From Cymodocea nodosa (Eukaryota > Streptophyta > Magnoliopsida > Alismatales > Cymodoceaceae), in assembly GCA_036874045.1 (NCBI GenBank), contig JAZBRI010000009.1:186001-250000 (forward strand): a DNA stretch of 64,000 nucleotides. Direction: 5' to 3'. Positions 11,852-22,254 of this stretch are shown one piece after another. The notes under the pieces are model-generated. The model did not search any database and was not told the origin of the DNA. It saw nothing but the letters and a program-made list of their open reading frames with translations. Every line of letters begins with the position of its first letter. Within the stretch, counting starts at the first letter, position 1. Both the position numbers and the translations under genes were made by a program.

Positions 11852-13388
11852 TGTTGAGCTATATTTTTAACTCAAGCTTTACTGCAAATGCACAATTCTT
11901 TTAGTGTACATGGCAAATACAGGTCATTCTTCCACAAGGATTGTGTTTATGACTTAATCAACTATTATTCAACTTGTTCTTCAAGCTCTTAGGTATACTT
12001 CAGTAAATTAATGACATGTGAATGTAGAATAATCAAAATTAACGCAAGCTCACAAATCATGCAGTTTCAAGGCAATGTGTAGTGGAAAATGGTGATGTGA
12101 ATCAATTTCTTTACTTGTAAATCTATCAACTCATTCAATTATAACATGCACACAAGTTCCACGTGATTTCAGAAGTGATATCAATGCATCAATATTGAGG
12201 AAAGAAAAATAAAACAAGAAGGTTCAATAGACTATACTACTCTATTCTAATTTATACTAAATGCATGCAACTATGCTATTTGCTAATCTAGCTAAACTAT
12301 ACTATACTACTTGCATTAGAAATTTTTTTGGAGATTGATTAGGACAAAATGTGATCAATATAAGATATAACAAACTCAATTAACTACTGAAATTAAAATT
12401 AACAACTAGATATAAGTGATAGGTTCTTCATTCAAATGAACATCAACACTTATTTTCTTCTTCTTTCAATTCACACCTTCTTCTCAAATGCGCCAAGCCA
12501 CCATTGGTGAGTGTCATTCACTCGTGTGAAAGCCTCACCAATAGCCCCAACAATACACGTGAATAGAGGATGCAAATTAGAAGTTGAAAAGAAGAATTAA
12601 ACATTCATATACATTCATTGAACTCTATCTAGCTAAGAAGACATATAATTGAGATGTTCACCACCATTTCTCATCAATTCTTCCTTCTATACAAGAAAAT
12701 AATAAACTCTAAGAGTTGTCACTACCTTAGGAGCTTCTTATCTTCTTCTCTAGAGCTTTGAATTCAATGGAACTTGGCAGCAACTCCACCTCCAAGCTTG
12801 GACGTCTTCTCCTTAGCCCTTGGAATGGTGAATAGCATCAATGGATGGTCTCCTTGCAAGCATAAGCCTCACCTCCAAGCTTTCTTCTCTTCTTTCTTTC
12901 TCTCGTTGGAAGCACCAAGGTGGCCTACGAAATTCCTCTCCCCTTGCATTTTTGTTAGCATGTGTTCTCTCTCTTTGATGTGGCACCTTGGTTTTATCAC
13001 CAAGCCAATAAGATGCCATAGATCTAGGAGGGCCAATAAGGTGTTGGCATGCCCTCTTCTTTAAGGTTTAGTCTACCAAGTTTTGATTCTTTACATCTTC
13101 TTTTGGTCTTTTGCATTAAGCTCCTTCCATATGTGTGTTACCTACAATTAATGGAAATTGAACTCCAAGAGACGTTAGCCAACATAGGACATTCAAAATA
13201 AAATCAATGTGTTCCATGTAAAATTATATTCAATGGGGGATGCACTTGTTAATTAAATTTCTATATTGCACTATATTTCAAGACTTATATTACCCATAAT
13301 TAATATCATTTATCCACCATTGATAGATAATATCATGCAAAATTACTTATAAAATTCATTAAAAATGGACAAAATTAAAGCTTGAACA
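11852..13388 (-). repeat. 5' LTR of Athila-2
   Basis: This is a 1,537-bp partner of the LTR at 4,150-5,686, the same length and about 98.7% identical by eye. It is bounded on the left by the primer site and on the right by the CCAAG TSD at 13,389-13,393. Confidence 0.95.
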
Positions 13389-14815
13389 CCAAGCACAATT
13401 AATCAAAAGAAGGAAAGGAAAAGAGATAGTGCATGAATATCAAGAGGAGATTAAATCTAAAATACCAAGATCAGTAGAGCCTGTAGAATCAATTTTTGTA
13501 AACCCGCTTTCCAATTCTGAAGAGGAGTTGGAGCTACAATAGCAAGAGCAAAGAGAAGAAGAAAATCAGGCTAAAATAAGTCTACAGCCTGTACAAGCAA
13601 AAGAAACAGAAATTAGGGTAGAAGCTGATTTGCTTGTAACTCCATCCCAATCTGCCACAGAATCAGAAAGAACAATGACATTACAGATTGGTAGTTTGGA
13701 GGAAGAAGAAAAAGAAGAAAATGAACAAGAAGCTGAATAATTACATATAGAAAGAGATGACTCGATAGATTCCACTAAAGAGCAAAGAACTCTTCAGCAA
13801 ATTTTGGACGGTATTCAAGATAGAGTGGGGAGTTCTACCGGCTCACCACCACAGACAAAAGTAGAAGCAAAAATGCAAGAATCTACAGAGCATTTTCAGT
13901 GAATTCAAGTTCAGCTTATGGAAGAGGAAGTTCAAGAACAAATCCCTCTAGAGCAACAAATTCACATTCCTTACTCGTTTGAAACAATAGTTTTAAATGA
14001 AGTACACTTTTGAAGTCAGGAAGCTTATAATAAATACCAAGAGATAAGGGATTGTGATATCATTTACAGTAGACCAGTAAATTGGGACGGAATGCAAGAA
14101 ATCAAAGATTTATTTGAGTTCCAAGGTCTATTGTAGTTTATTTCTCAAGAAAGGGGCATGTAGTATATGAAAATCTAGTGCCCTACTTTTATGCAAACTT
14201 AAGAGAAGGAGGAGGATTAATTTCCAACGTGGAGGAAGCTGATGTACAGATAACACCAGAGCTTCTCCACAACATTGTAGGATTGAAGAATGAAGGACTA
14301 GAAATTCTGAAAAGCACAATTGTAGTCGAGTGGATAGAATAGACCATAAAGGATTGTTTAGCTATCAATCCTGGTGTAACATTATTAAATAGAATGAAGT
14401 ATTTAAATGGTAAAGCACACTTGATAGCTAACATTTTGATTAAGAATGTCTACCAACGACAAGGCCATGATATAGAACTGAGTCAATTTGTCAAATGAGC
14501 CACATATGCAGTTGTGAATAAAATTCAGATAAATTGGTCTGTAGTTTTCATCTCCAAGCTGAGAATAGTGAAGAAGAAATTATTTTACGGAGATCTGATT
14601 CCATTACTGATGGTGGATTGTATCGATTTCACGAAATGGGCATCCAAAAGGATAAGATCTAGAACCATTTCAGTGAAAGAGTATAGAAATTATGCTGCTA
14701 CAGAGATTGCTGAACCTTTTGGAGGAATAACAGGAGTTGTAGAAAGGATTAACCAATTAGAGCAACAAGTAGAAAGACTTTAGAAGGAAGTAGATGAACT
14801 TAGGAGAAAAGATTA

Positions 14816-15806
14816 AATAGTATTGTTCGTCTACTTGTACTTGTATATATTTGTATGAAAAATATTTAATTGATTGTAATGTAAATTATTCATATAAATG
14901 AATCTATGTTATTCAGATGTTTTTGTATTAGTATTGGAGAATGATGTAATGGATGAATTATCTTGAATATTATATAACTGTTCGAACAATGTACAAAACT
15001 ATTTAAAAGATTTATAAAATTTATGAATGACAGGATTAAATGCAAGATAACGGGTTAATGCCTGAAAATATCTACATGCTGCAAAGTAAAATATAAATTA
15101 TGCATAACATGAAATGAACTACAAGTTAAATATTTATATAATGTTCAGATTTAAATGAGTTTAATTAGAACACTTCATTAATGACATGTATTTAACTTTA
15201 TTTAAGTTAACAGAATGTAGGAAAAAAAATATATACATAGAAGTTAATACGAGGAGTAAGCTTAGAAGTTGCTAAGTGTTAACTCAACGAAGTAAGTTCG
15301 TTGAGTTAACCTTAACTCCGCGAGGTCAATAATATAATATAAGGTCACTCTGTTGAGTTATCTATAACTCAACGAAGTTAGTCCGTGGAGTTAGCAACAG
15401 TAACTGAAGCTTGTCCGTTAAGTTAACTGTAACTCAACGAGGTTAGTTCGTGGATTAAGCTAAATGGTTATTCTTTTAGCCACGAACGAAACTTTGTAGG
15501 TTTAGCGGTTACTAAAATTTGAAATTAGAAGTGACACATGTACCCATAAAAATAGGAACCGCACTACACGTTACAAGACACGTTCTTGCAACGAGATTCA
15601 TTTGCTTTATGGACGTACATTATAAATATAGAACAGAATGTTATTTACGAGTTATCAGCACTTCTGAAAGAAAAGGAACTTCGTTAGGGAACTGGAAGGA
15701 GAAGCAACTGATTCAACTTCATCCGTCAACAACTATTTACTGAGTATAAAGCTTCAGACTAGTATGTAATTAATCTTCTGTTATTTTACTTTATGTTAAG
15801 AGTTTA
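14816..15806 (+). promoter_or_regulatory. A-fwd spacer 2: palindrome cluster and TATA-like box before gag core
   Basis: The stretch from 14,816 to about 15,240 is AT-rich with no gene. At 15,275-15,460 lies a cluster of TTCGTTGAGTTA/TAACTCAACGAA palindromes and related CTCCGCGAG and GTCCGTGGA types. A TATA-like box (ATTATAAATA) lies near 15,619, about 190 bp before the gag start. The A-rev counterpart (24,279-25,315) conserves the cluster, the TATA-like box and the leader. Promoter role is inferred. Confidence 0.55.
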
Positions 15807-18800
15807 TGAGCACAAGGATTCATTCTCCTAGCACTAAACAATTAGTAAGAACACCTACACAGGATTATTCAACATAGAGACGTACTGAAAAATTTTCTGA
15901 ATTCGACTTTAACGAAATCCTTAGGGGTGTAGCTAACCTTTCTTTAAAAGAGAATGAAGATATGGCTACTCCAGTAGAGAAATGTTCGTGTTTTCCCAGC
16001 ACTACACTAGAAAAACTTGGATTTGTTACTTCTATTTTTACTTAGTTAATTTATCTTTATGCCTATTCTTTCTTTTAGAAGTAAACAAACAACCTTTAAT
16101 ACAATTTAGATATTAATTCCAATTTGTACTTTAACTACAAGTGCATAGTGTCTATTGTATTAGTGTGCAAGTACAGGTCGATCCCATAGGGAATTGCTGA
16201 CGAATTTAAGAAATGTTTGATTGTGAACAATTCAAATTTATATTCAATAAGCACTCCGTTGAGTTACAGTTAACTCAACGGACTAAGTTCGTTGAGTTAT
16301 GGCTAACTCAACGGACTATCCTCGTGGACTTAAGTTAACTCCACGAGCCTGTCTCTTCTTTATAATACTGCTATTTACAGAGGAATTCGGCCAACCATTG
16401 GGCGATTCCACAGATTGTAAATAACATCAATTAAGCTTTTTAATGCTAATTAACATTGGATTTATCATTAAGCAATACTACCATTCAGATGATTCAAATA
16501 GTAACCATTAAAATCTTTAAGTTGTTTTGTACGAACCAATTTCAGTAAACTGTAAAATTAAAACTAACATAAAACAATCATAAAACTGATATAGATAACA
16601 TTAATCATGATACAACACAAACAATACAACACTCAAATACAACATACAAACAAAGATAAATTGTTTTTGGTATTTTTGTTTTGATGTGAACATGGAAATG
16701 GGTGAAAGGTGAAATGTAAAGTAATCTCACTTGACAGTAAATACTTCTGACACTACTTGCAACGCGATTACACCACTGAAAATTAAACCACTTACAATTC
16801 TGTCTCCTCTCCCAATAGAATCGCGAGTCTAGAATTGCAAGATGATCTCCTCTTCAGCATACAGGCATCAACCCGAAGCCAAGGCTAAAAGCTTTACGAT
16901 CTCCTGAAATATGAGTCGGCACTTGGTGAAAATGTCTTCCCTTCCCGCGACGCGATCACTCCTCACAGTGGTTATCAGGCATTGTGTTTGGCTCGGAATC
17001 GACCCGACATCAGGCAAGTATCCTCACAGACCTCCAATGATTGGTGATTATGGTGGTGATAACGATGGTTGGTGTGATACTTCGGAGAATCGCTAATATT
17101 GTCTGTAGAAAGCTCGGTGCTCCTCCTCTGTATACACTGGCCGTCCATCGATCACACCTCTTCTTTTTTTCTTCTTATCTTTTGTATTTCTTCAGTAGTA
17201 ACTGCTTCTGCTTGAATGATCGGTTGGATTTCCTTCCTTCAGATCAACGACGATGATTTCTTTCTCCCTACGCAATTGAATTCTTGCGTGATACGTGCAA
17301 ACGTGGTTTTTCCTTCCAACTGTCTATTCCTACAACCGCTACAGTGGCATATTAGAAAATATATAGTCCTTGGAGTTACAGATAACTCAATGGACTTCCT
17401 TCGTTGATTTAACTATAAAACACGTGCAAAACTAACAACTTAAGTTTATAACGCTAACCTAACGCGTTGCCTTAGTGTTCAATATAGGAAGTCAACGCGT
17501 ACAGTTATGCTAACTTAACGAGTTATAACTTAAGTAAATCTACCAGATCTCGACACGTGCCAGCAGCAGTTTAAACATAAAATAACATTTTGGAGAGTTA
17601 CAGGTATAACTATCCGATGCTCAAATGCATTTTCGGATACTTAAGAATTTCACAGCCTGCAATTTACCGACAGTTCATAAATGTACTAAATTAACATTAA
17701 TTCCCCAAAATTAAGCAGATTCTTCAATTAAAGCATATAACAGTGCAATTATAACATAATGGCTTAATTCTCATATGATAAGCTAAATATTATGCAATTA
17801 ACCATCATTTAACCATTAATAATATGCACTTTTTCATTCTAAACAAGAAACCATTAGGGGAAATTCTGTATCTTGAATTAGTTGATGAACCTTCATGTAT
17901 TCGATTGTCAAACTTTAAGAGAGATAGGTTTGAACTGAAATTTAATTATATTACTCAATTGCCATACTTTCATGGATTAGAAAGAGAGGATGCCTATTAT
18001 TTCCCTAGAGAATTTAACGAAGTTTGTCAAATGATGAAAATGTCGAACATGAGTATTGATGCTATTAAACTTAGATATATCTCTTTTGCTTTAAAAGACA
18101 CAGCTAAGAGATGGTTATATACTCTATCGTCAGATTCAATTTCTACATGGACTGAATTTTGCTCTGTTTTTCTAGAAAAATATTATCCAACACATCAAAC
18201 GATTAAAAAGAAGAAGGAAGTATTAATGTGTAGCCAAAAACAAGGAGAATCATTCTGGAAATATTTTGAAAGATTTAAAGATTTACTGACTCAATGTCCA
18301 CATTATGCAATGAGTAAAGCACAGTTAATAGGTATAATTTATGAAGGCACAGATGTTTCAACGAAATCTTTATTAGAATCTACTTGTTAGAATGGATTTT
18401 TAAAACTCTGTAGTGAAGAAGCATGGGCATATTTAGAAAACTTTGCAAAAAGAACTACATAGTGGGAAAACTCAATTGAAGCTATTACAAATAAAAGAAT
18501 AATGCCAAGGGGAATGCATGAAATAGATTCAAGTACTATGCTTGATGTTAAATTAACTGAATTAATAAAGAAAATAGAAGAGTTATCATTAAATCAATAG
18601 CTAGCAGAAAAGAATGCAAACGTTAATTATTTAGATATTATTTATGCTAGAAACCAAAAAGATAACTTTGGAAATTCTTATAACCCTAATTAGAGAAATC
18701 ACCCAAATTTATCTTAGAGAAACAACAATTTTCAAGGAGGAGAAAATATAAATGACAAAAATATAAGTTATGAAGCTTTAATTGAACAAGGTTCTAGAAT

Positions 18801-19023
18801 AGAAAAATTAGAAAAGATAATCCAACAATTAAACAATCGTCTAGATCTTGTATTTGGAAATACTGCAATTCAAAATCAAAATATAAATAGAAATATATCC
18901 CCTAGATAGAAAGAATCAATGAAAGTTAGACCTATTGGAGGATTGCCAATGCAAGCAATACCTAATCCTATCAATAGAACTGTTAATGAAATTGATACCT
19001 CTTCTAGGAGGGTAGCTAAATGA
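15807..19023 (+). pseudogene. gag core relic of A-fwd, placed after ORF3; split by a solo LTR-B
   Basis: Coding-like sequence begins at 15,807 (MSTRIHSPSTKQLV) and continues to 15,982, is interrupted by LTR-B, and resumes at 17,851. The segment 17,851-18,390 has the typical Athila capsid signature: FALKDTAKRWLYTL, WTEFCSVFLEKYYP, GESFWKYFERFKDL and QCPHYAM. Downstream are RNHPN and a Gln/Asn-rich tail ending near 19,023. There is no zinc knuckle at its C-terminus; the family's knuckle sits at the front of the pol frame. The relic has several breaks. The minus-strand copy lies at 23,013-24,278. The position after pol and ORF3 is unusual for an LTR element. Confidence 0.85.
15983..17845 (-). 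repeat. Solo LTR-B in gag of A-fwd (TSD AGAAA)
   Basis: A 1,863-bp unit starts TGTTCGTGTT and ends ATTCTAAACA on the plus strand, flanked by AGAAA at 15,978-15,982 and 17,846-17,850. TG...CA ends, a 5-bp TSD and no coding sequence mark a solo LTR. Its palindromes lie at about 16,250-16,350 and 17,360-17,530. Relatives with their own TSDs lie at 31,961-45,257, 51,234-53,339 and 51,215-60,510. The full-length LTR-B element is not in the window, but the R/U5-like part resembles the LTR remnants of the A family. Confidence 0.9.
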
Positions 19024-19242
19024 AATAGTATAACTTAAGTAACTATGTATAATATATTAAGCAGAAAAATATAAAAAAGAAAAAAAATGTAAGTTTAATT
19101 ATAATTAGTAGTATCATAGAGTTATTACTTAACTCAACGAACTTAGTCCGTTGAGTTGTGACCTAACTCCACGAGGGTGTGAAGTAGCTATGTTAATATT
19201 GTCTCTGTTAATTTTTGTTTATCTTATACAGAATCACAATAG
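19024..19242 (+). promoter_or_regulatory. Spacer 3: palindrome cluster before the F-box gene
   Basis: This short gene-free spacer has TAACTCAACGAACTTAGTCC at 19,131-19,150 followed by GTTGAGTTG and a CTCCACGAG type, ending about 60 bp before the F-box start. A pyrimidine-rich stretch ending TTATACAG just upstream of the ATG could be a 3' splice site (weak). Confidence 0.5.
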
Positions 19243-20385
19243 ATGGAATTGATGAAATTACCACTAGATGCACTAAGGGAAGTACTGAGTAACCTATCAG
19301 CTAAAGATCTATGCAGATTGTGTTGTGTATCAAAGGAAATCAAAGACTATGTTAGAGAAAAATATTTTCATAGACTACAAGCTACAAAGATGACTAAGAT
19401 TAGAGATGGATTTTTATGGAAGTCATTTAATCATAGTTCATAGACTACAAGCTATGAATATCTGAATATGGAAGAAACTGTTGGAATTCCACCCAATACA
19501 TTAAAAGGAATAGATCATATTATGGGGATGGATGAAGGATTAATTATATACAGAACCAAACCAAGGTATGCAATTCTGTTACCCGACATTTTGATTAGAA
19601 ATCCTATCACAAGAGAAGAATGGAATATAGGAAGGCCTAATAGATATGAAATACTAACTGAAAATTGTGGGTCAGCTTTAATATTTTCTGATAAAAATTT
19701 GACCATTCTTGAAAAATTATATTATTGGAGACCAACTAGAAATTGGTATGAAGATTTATGCTTAAGTGTGTATAATTTTCTAAATAGATCTTGGACTACA
19801 AATACTATGATATATCTAGGACAGAAATCATTAATTAACAACATGTATGTCATACTTGATGGATATATATATCTAGTCACAGATATATCAGTTGCATTTA
19901 GATCTGATTTATACATAGTGAGCATAGACAGTTATAATGATTTTATAGAAATATTACCTATACCAAGTGATATAGCTAAACCACCGACTTCAGAATATGA
20001 TCAAATTCAATTAGGAATGTGGTATAATGAATACGATGATCCTACTGTATGTCTAATAAGATGGTGGGATGAATTGAAGAAATTTCAAATATGGATTATG
20101 AAATACCTAAATGAATGGAAGTGTGAAGAAGAATATATTGAAATAGATGTAGAAATAGAAACAGCTACATTATCTTGGAACACAAGAGGATCCCTTTCTG
20201 CATTTCATTTCATTAATGGTAATACACTTATATTTAGTATTGATAACATATTACAAGTTTACAAGCTAAAAAGGAAAGCAAATTGCATTAAAACAGAATT
20301 AATAGCAAGAAGAATTATGCCTAAAAAGTTTGCATGGACTGACACATTTATTCCATTTGTTACTACTTTTCAATCATATTTTTAA
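19243..20385 (+). pseudogene. F-box protein gene (interrupted), apparently carried by A-fwd
   Basis: The N-terminal 66-aa segment is an F-box: LPLDALREVLSNLSAKDLCR, then LCCVSKEIKDYV. It would bind the SKP1 subunit of an SCF ubiquitin ligase. The 305-aa segment starting at 19,468 resembles the F-box-associated region of plant F-box proteins: a 'GLI' turn (MGMDEGLIIYR), the hallmark NP-T-R strand (IRNPITREEW), then Trp- and Tyr-rich blade-like repeats. The reading frame is interrupted once near the end of the F-box segment, so it is probably a pseudogene; otherwise it is well preserved. It lies between the gag core and the Athila-type PPT motif, with the element's palindromes in front. That fits a captured host gene, although a host gene invaded on both sides cannot be excluded. 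Confidence 0.8.
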
Positions 20386-20799
20386 ACTATGATTCTGTGC
20401 TTTTAATGTTGTGTGTATTTTGCATTTTTTTGAAAAGAAAAATTTTAGTTTTAGTTTTATTCTATAAAAAAAAAAGAAAAACAAAATATCAATCCAGTTT
20501 GTTGGTATCTATTCTGGGAAACCAACTGGCTTGCTTGTGAGCCACTAAAGGCATAGGAGCCTGGGTTCCACACGACACTGATTTAAGAAGTTAAGTTGTT
20601 ATTTTGTTATATACTTTGCTTTTATGTGTGAATGAAAAGTTTTTTCGGAAGATATTGAAGGAGATACAAAAGGACAATGTATGTAATTAATTACTTATCT
20701 TGAATTTACATTTCAACTAAGTTAGTTGAGTTAGGTGCTAAGTCAACGAAACAATATTCATGTCTGCTACAAGTATTGTATTTATTATAAAATCTTTTA
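20386..20799 (+). other. Noncoding stretch after the F-box gene
   Basis: There is no gene here. It contains an A-rich run near 20,466-20,486 and one TTAGTTGAGTTAGGTGCTAA type palindrome at about 20,721-20,750. It probably belongs to the A-fwd 3' region. Confidence 0.4.
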
Positions 20800-20836
20800 C
20801 ATTGAGGACAATGCAAAAGGTAGATATGGGGGGAGG
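20800..20836 (+). other. Athila-type motif CATTGAGGACAATGCA plus polypurine tract
   Basis: CATTGAGGACAATGCA at 20,800-20,815 is followed by ATGGGGGGAGG at 20,826-20,836. The same pair exists in Athila-2 (minus, 6,884-6,928). It marks the 3' end region of an Athila element in the plus orientation and therefore places the F-box gene inside the element. Confidence 0.75.
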
Positions 20837-22254
20837 TAATTAAAGTAACAGCCATGTAATTTTGTTAATTAGAGGAATTAGAATGGTACTACAAAGTTCT
20901 GTCTGTGGAAATTGAAAATTTTTTGAACAAGAATTTGCTGTAACTATCTGATATTTGAAGCTATAAAATTTTTAAGAACTATAATTGCTTAAATGTTATA
21001 TTTATAATCTTATATAAGATGCTACAAATTTTATTATTCATACAAATCTAGATATAGTATCTTATGTTGTTGCTGAATTTTATGAGTTTAACAATTTCAC
21101 GATTTTAAAATGAAATCAGAATGCTTAAGTAAAACTCAATAAATTATCTGAAATCCTGGAAGAGTGAAATGTTGATTTTTGGATTAAATGAAATACATAT
21201 GACCAAGGATACATTTAATTTGATTGATTAAACTTGTAGAATGATTTATGTGTAGAGCTTATTAAACTATAGAAAAAGTATGAGCTTAATGATATGGATT
21301 CATATTTTCAGTAAATAATAGTAGGACTATATGAGATTTGTGTTTTATTGCATCTGTATTAATGAAATACATACATATACTATATTGTAAAAAAAAAAAA
21401 AAAAAAAACTTTGAGAGTTTATTGACTTGTTAGATATAGTATCTTATGTTGTTGCTGAATTTTATGAGTTTAACAATTTCACGATTTTAAAATGAAATCA
21501 GAATGCTTAAGTAAAACTCAATAAATTATCTGAAATCTTGGAAGAGTGAAATGTTGATTTTTGGATTAAATGAAATACATATGACCAAGGATACATTTAA
21601 TTTGATTGATTAAACTTGTAGAATGATTTATGTGTAGAGCTTATTAAACTACAGAAAAAGTATGAGCTTAATGATATGGATTCATATTTTCAGTAAATAA
21701 TAGTAGGACTATATGAGATTTGTGTTTTATTGCATCTGTATTAATGAAATACATACATATACTATATTGTAAAAAAAAAAAAAAAAAAACTTTGAGAGTT
21801 TATTGACTTGTTTGATCACGAGCCTTTTGTACTTGAACAGATAGGTATGCAAGGATTGTTAACCTAAAAAGGACTCTTTAAATCTGGCAACCTAAGATCT
21901 AGATCAGATCTAGGATTGTTGACTAAAAGCTCAATACATGGGTACATTAGAAAGCTCTTGTATGATTCAAGCTTGTCAAATTAACTTTTAAAGTACAAAT
22001 ATGCATATACTGTTTTGAAAAGATACAAGTATTTTGTGAAATACAGATATCTTTTGAATCGAGTATATGTTCTATTATCTAAAATTGCTGAAGTATGAAT
22101 CTAGAATAGACTTCTGAAGTTATTTATTTGAGATACAATTCTTTATTCTACTTGTCTTAATTATATTGAATTGGATTGTGTTTTGATTCATATGTACTTG
22201 AAATTTATTCTGGAAATCATATTGGAATATTCAGGACGATAGATGTTGAAAAGA
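20837..22254 (+). repeat. A-fwd 3' noncoding module, shared with the Sirevirus
   Basis: There is no gene here. From about 21,060 to 22,240 the sequence matches the Sirevirus noncoding region at about 41,080-41,950 over several hundred bases. Examples are GAGATTTGTGTTTTATTGCA, GATCACGAGCC versus GATCATGAGCC, and AATCTGGCAACCTAAG in both. It may be the 3' UTR or the U3 of this copy. It contains a 382-bp tandem duplication (separate entry). Confidence 0.65.
21051..21814 (+). repeat. 382-bp tandem duplication, two near-identical units
   Basis: Unit 1 starts at 21,051 and unit 2 at 21,433, both with GATATAGTATCTTATG. Each ends after a poly-A run and ACTTTGAGAGTTTATTGACT. I see only about two substitutions between units, so the duplication is recent compared with the rest of the element. 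Confidence 0.92.

Larger units (their letters stand above)
4150..13388 (-). mobile_element. Athila-2: Ty3/gypsy element with both LTRs, 9,239 bp, young
   Basis: Two LTRs of equal length (1,537 bp) flank about 6.2 kb of internal sequence in minus orientation. The LTRs start TG and end CA, and a 5-bp TSD (CCAAG) surrounds the element. A tRNA-Asp primer site follows the 5' LTR (right side) and a G-rich PPT precedes the 3' LTR (left side). I counted about 20 LTR differences by eye, nearly all transitions, so about 1.3%. Using the commonly applied grass rate of 1.3e-8 per site per year (an assumption), insertion was about half a million years ago. Internal order is zinc finger, protease, RT, RNase H, integrase. 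I find no gag capsid core. It looks nearly whole for pol, with only a few breaks. Confidence 0.95.
3329..14815 (+). pseudogene. ORF3 relic of A-fwd (Transposase_32 / env-like accessory protein), split by Athila-2
   Basis: Coding-like sequence runs at 3,329-4,144 and resumes at 13,394-14,815; the interval is the later Athila-2 insertion. The protein is rich in Glu, Gln and Lys, with coiled-coil character in the first half. A better-conserved segment lies at about 13,990-14,780, with DLFEFQGL, KIQINW and KLFYGDL. I take this as resembling the 'putative plant transposon protein' (Transposase_32) domain found in accessory or env-like ORFs downstream of pol in Athila and Sirevirus elements. The family assignment is from memory, not from a search. 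The C-terminus ends in a Glu-rich heptad-like stretch (INQLEQQVERL). It has many breaks. Homologues lie at 25,316-27,528 (minus) and, more distantly, at 42,551-44,854 in the Sirevirus. Confidence 0.65.

Noticed and set aside
15740-15806. Possible intron (GTATGT ... TTAAG) just before the gag ATG
   Set aside because: The interval is shorter than usual plant introns and the splice context is weak; not enough to call it.
16911-17407. Small open frames, with related ones at 32,865-33,182 and 51,974-52,368
   Set aside because: All lie at equivalent places in LTR-B copies and are not conserved as proteins; they are noncoding LTR sequence.
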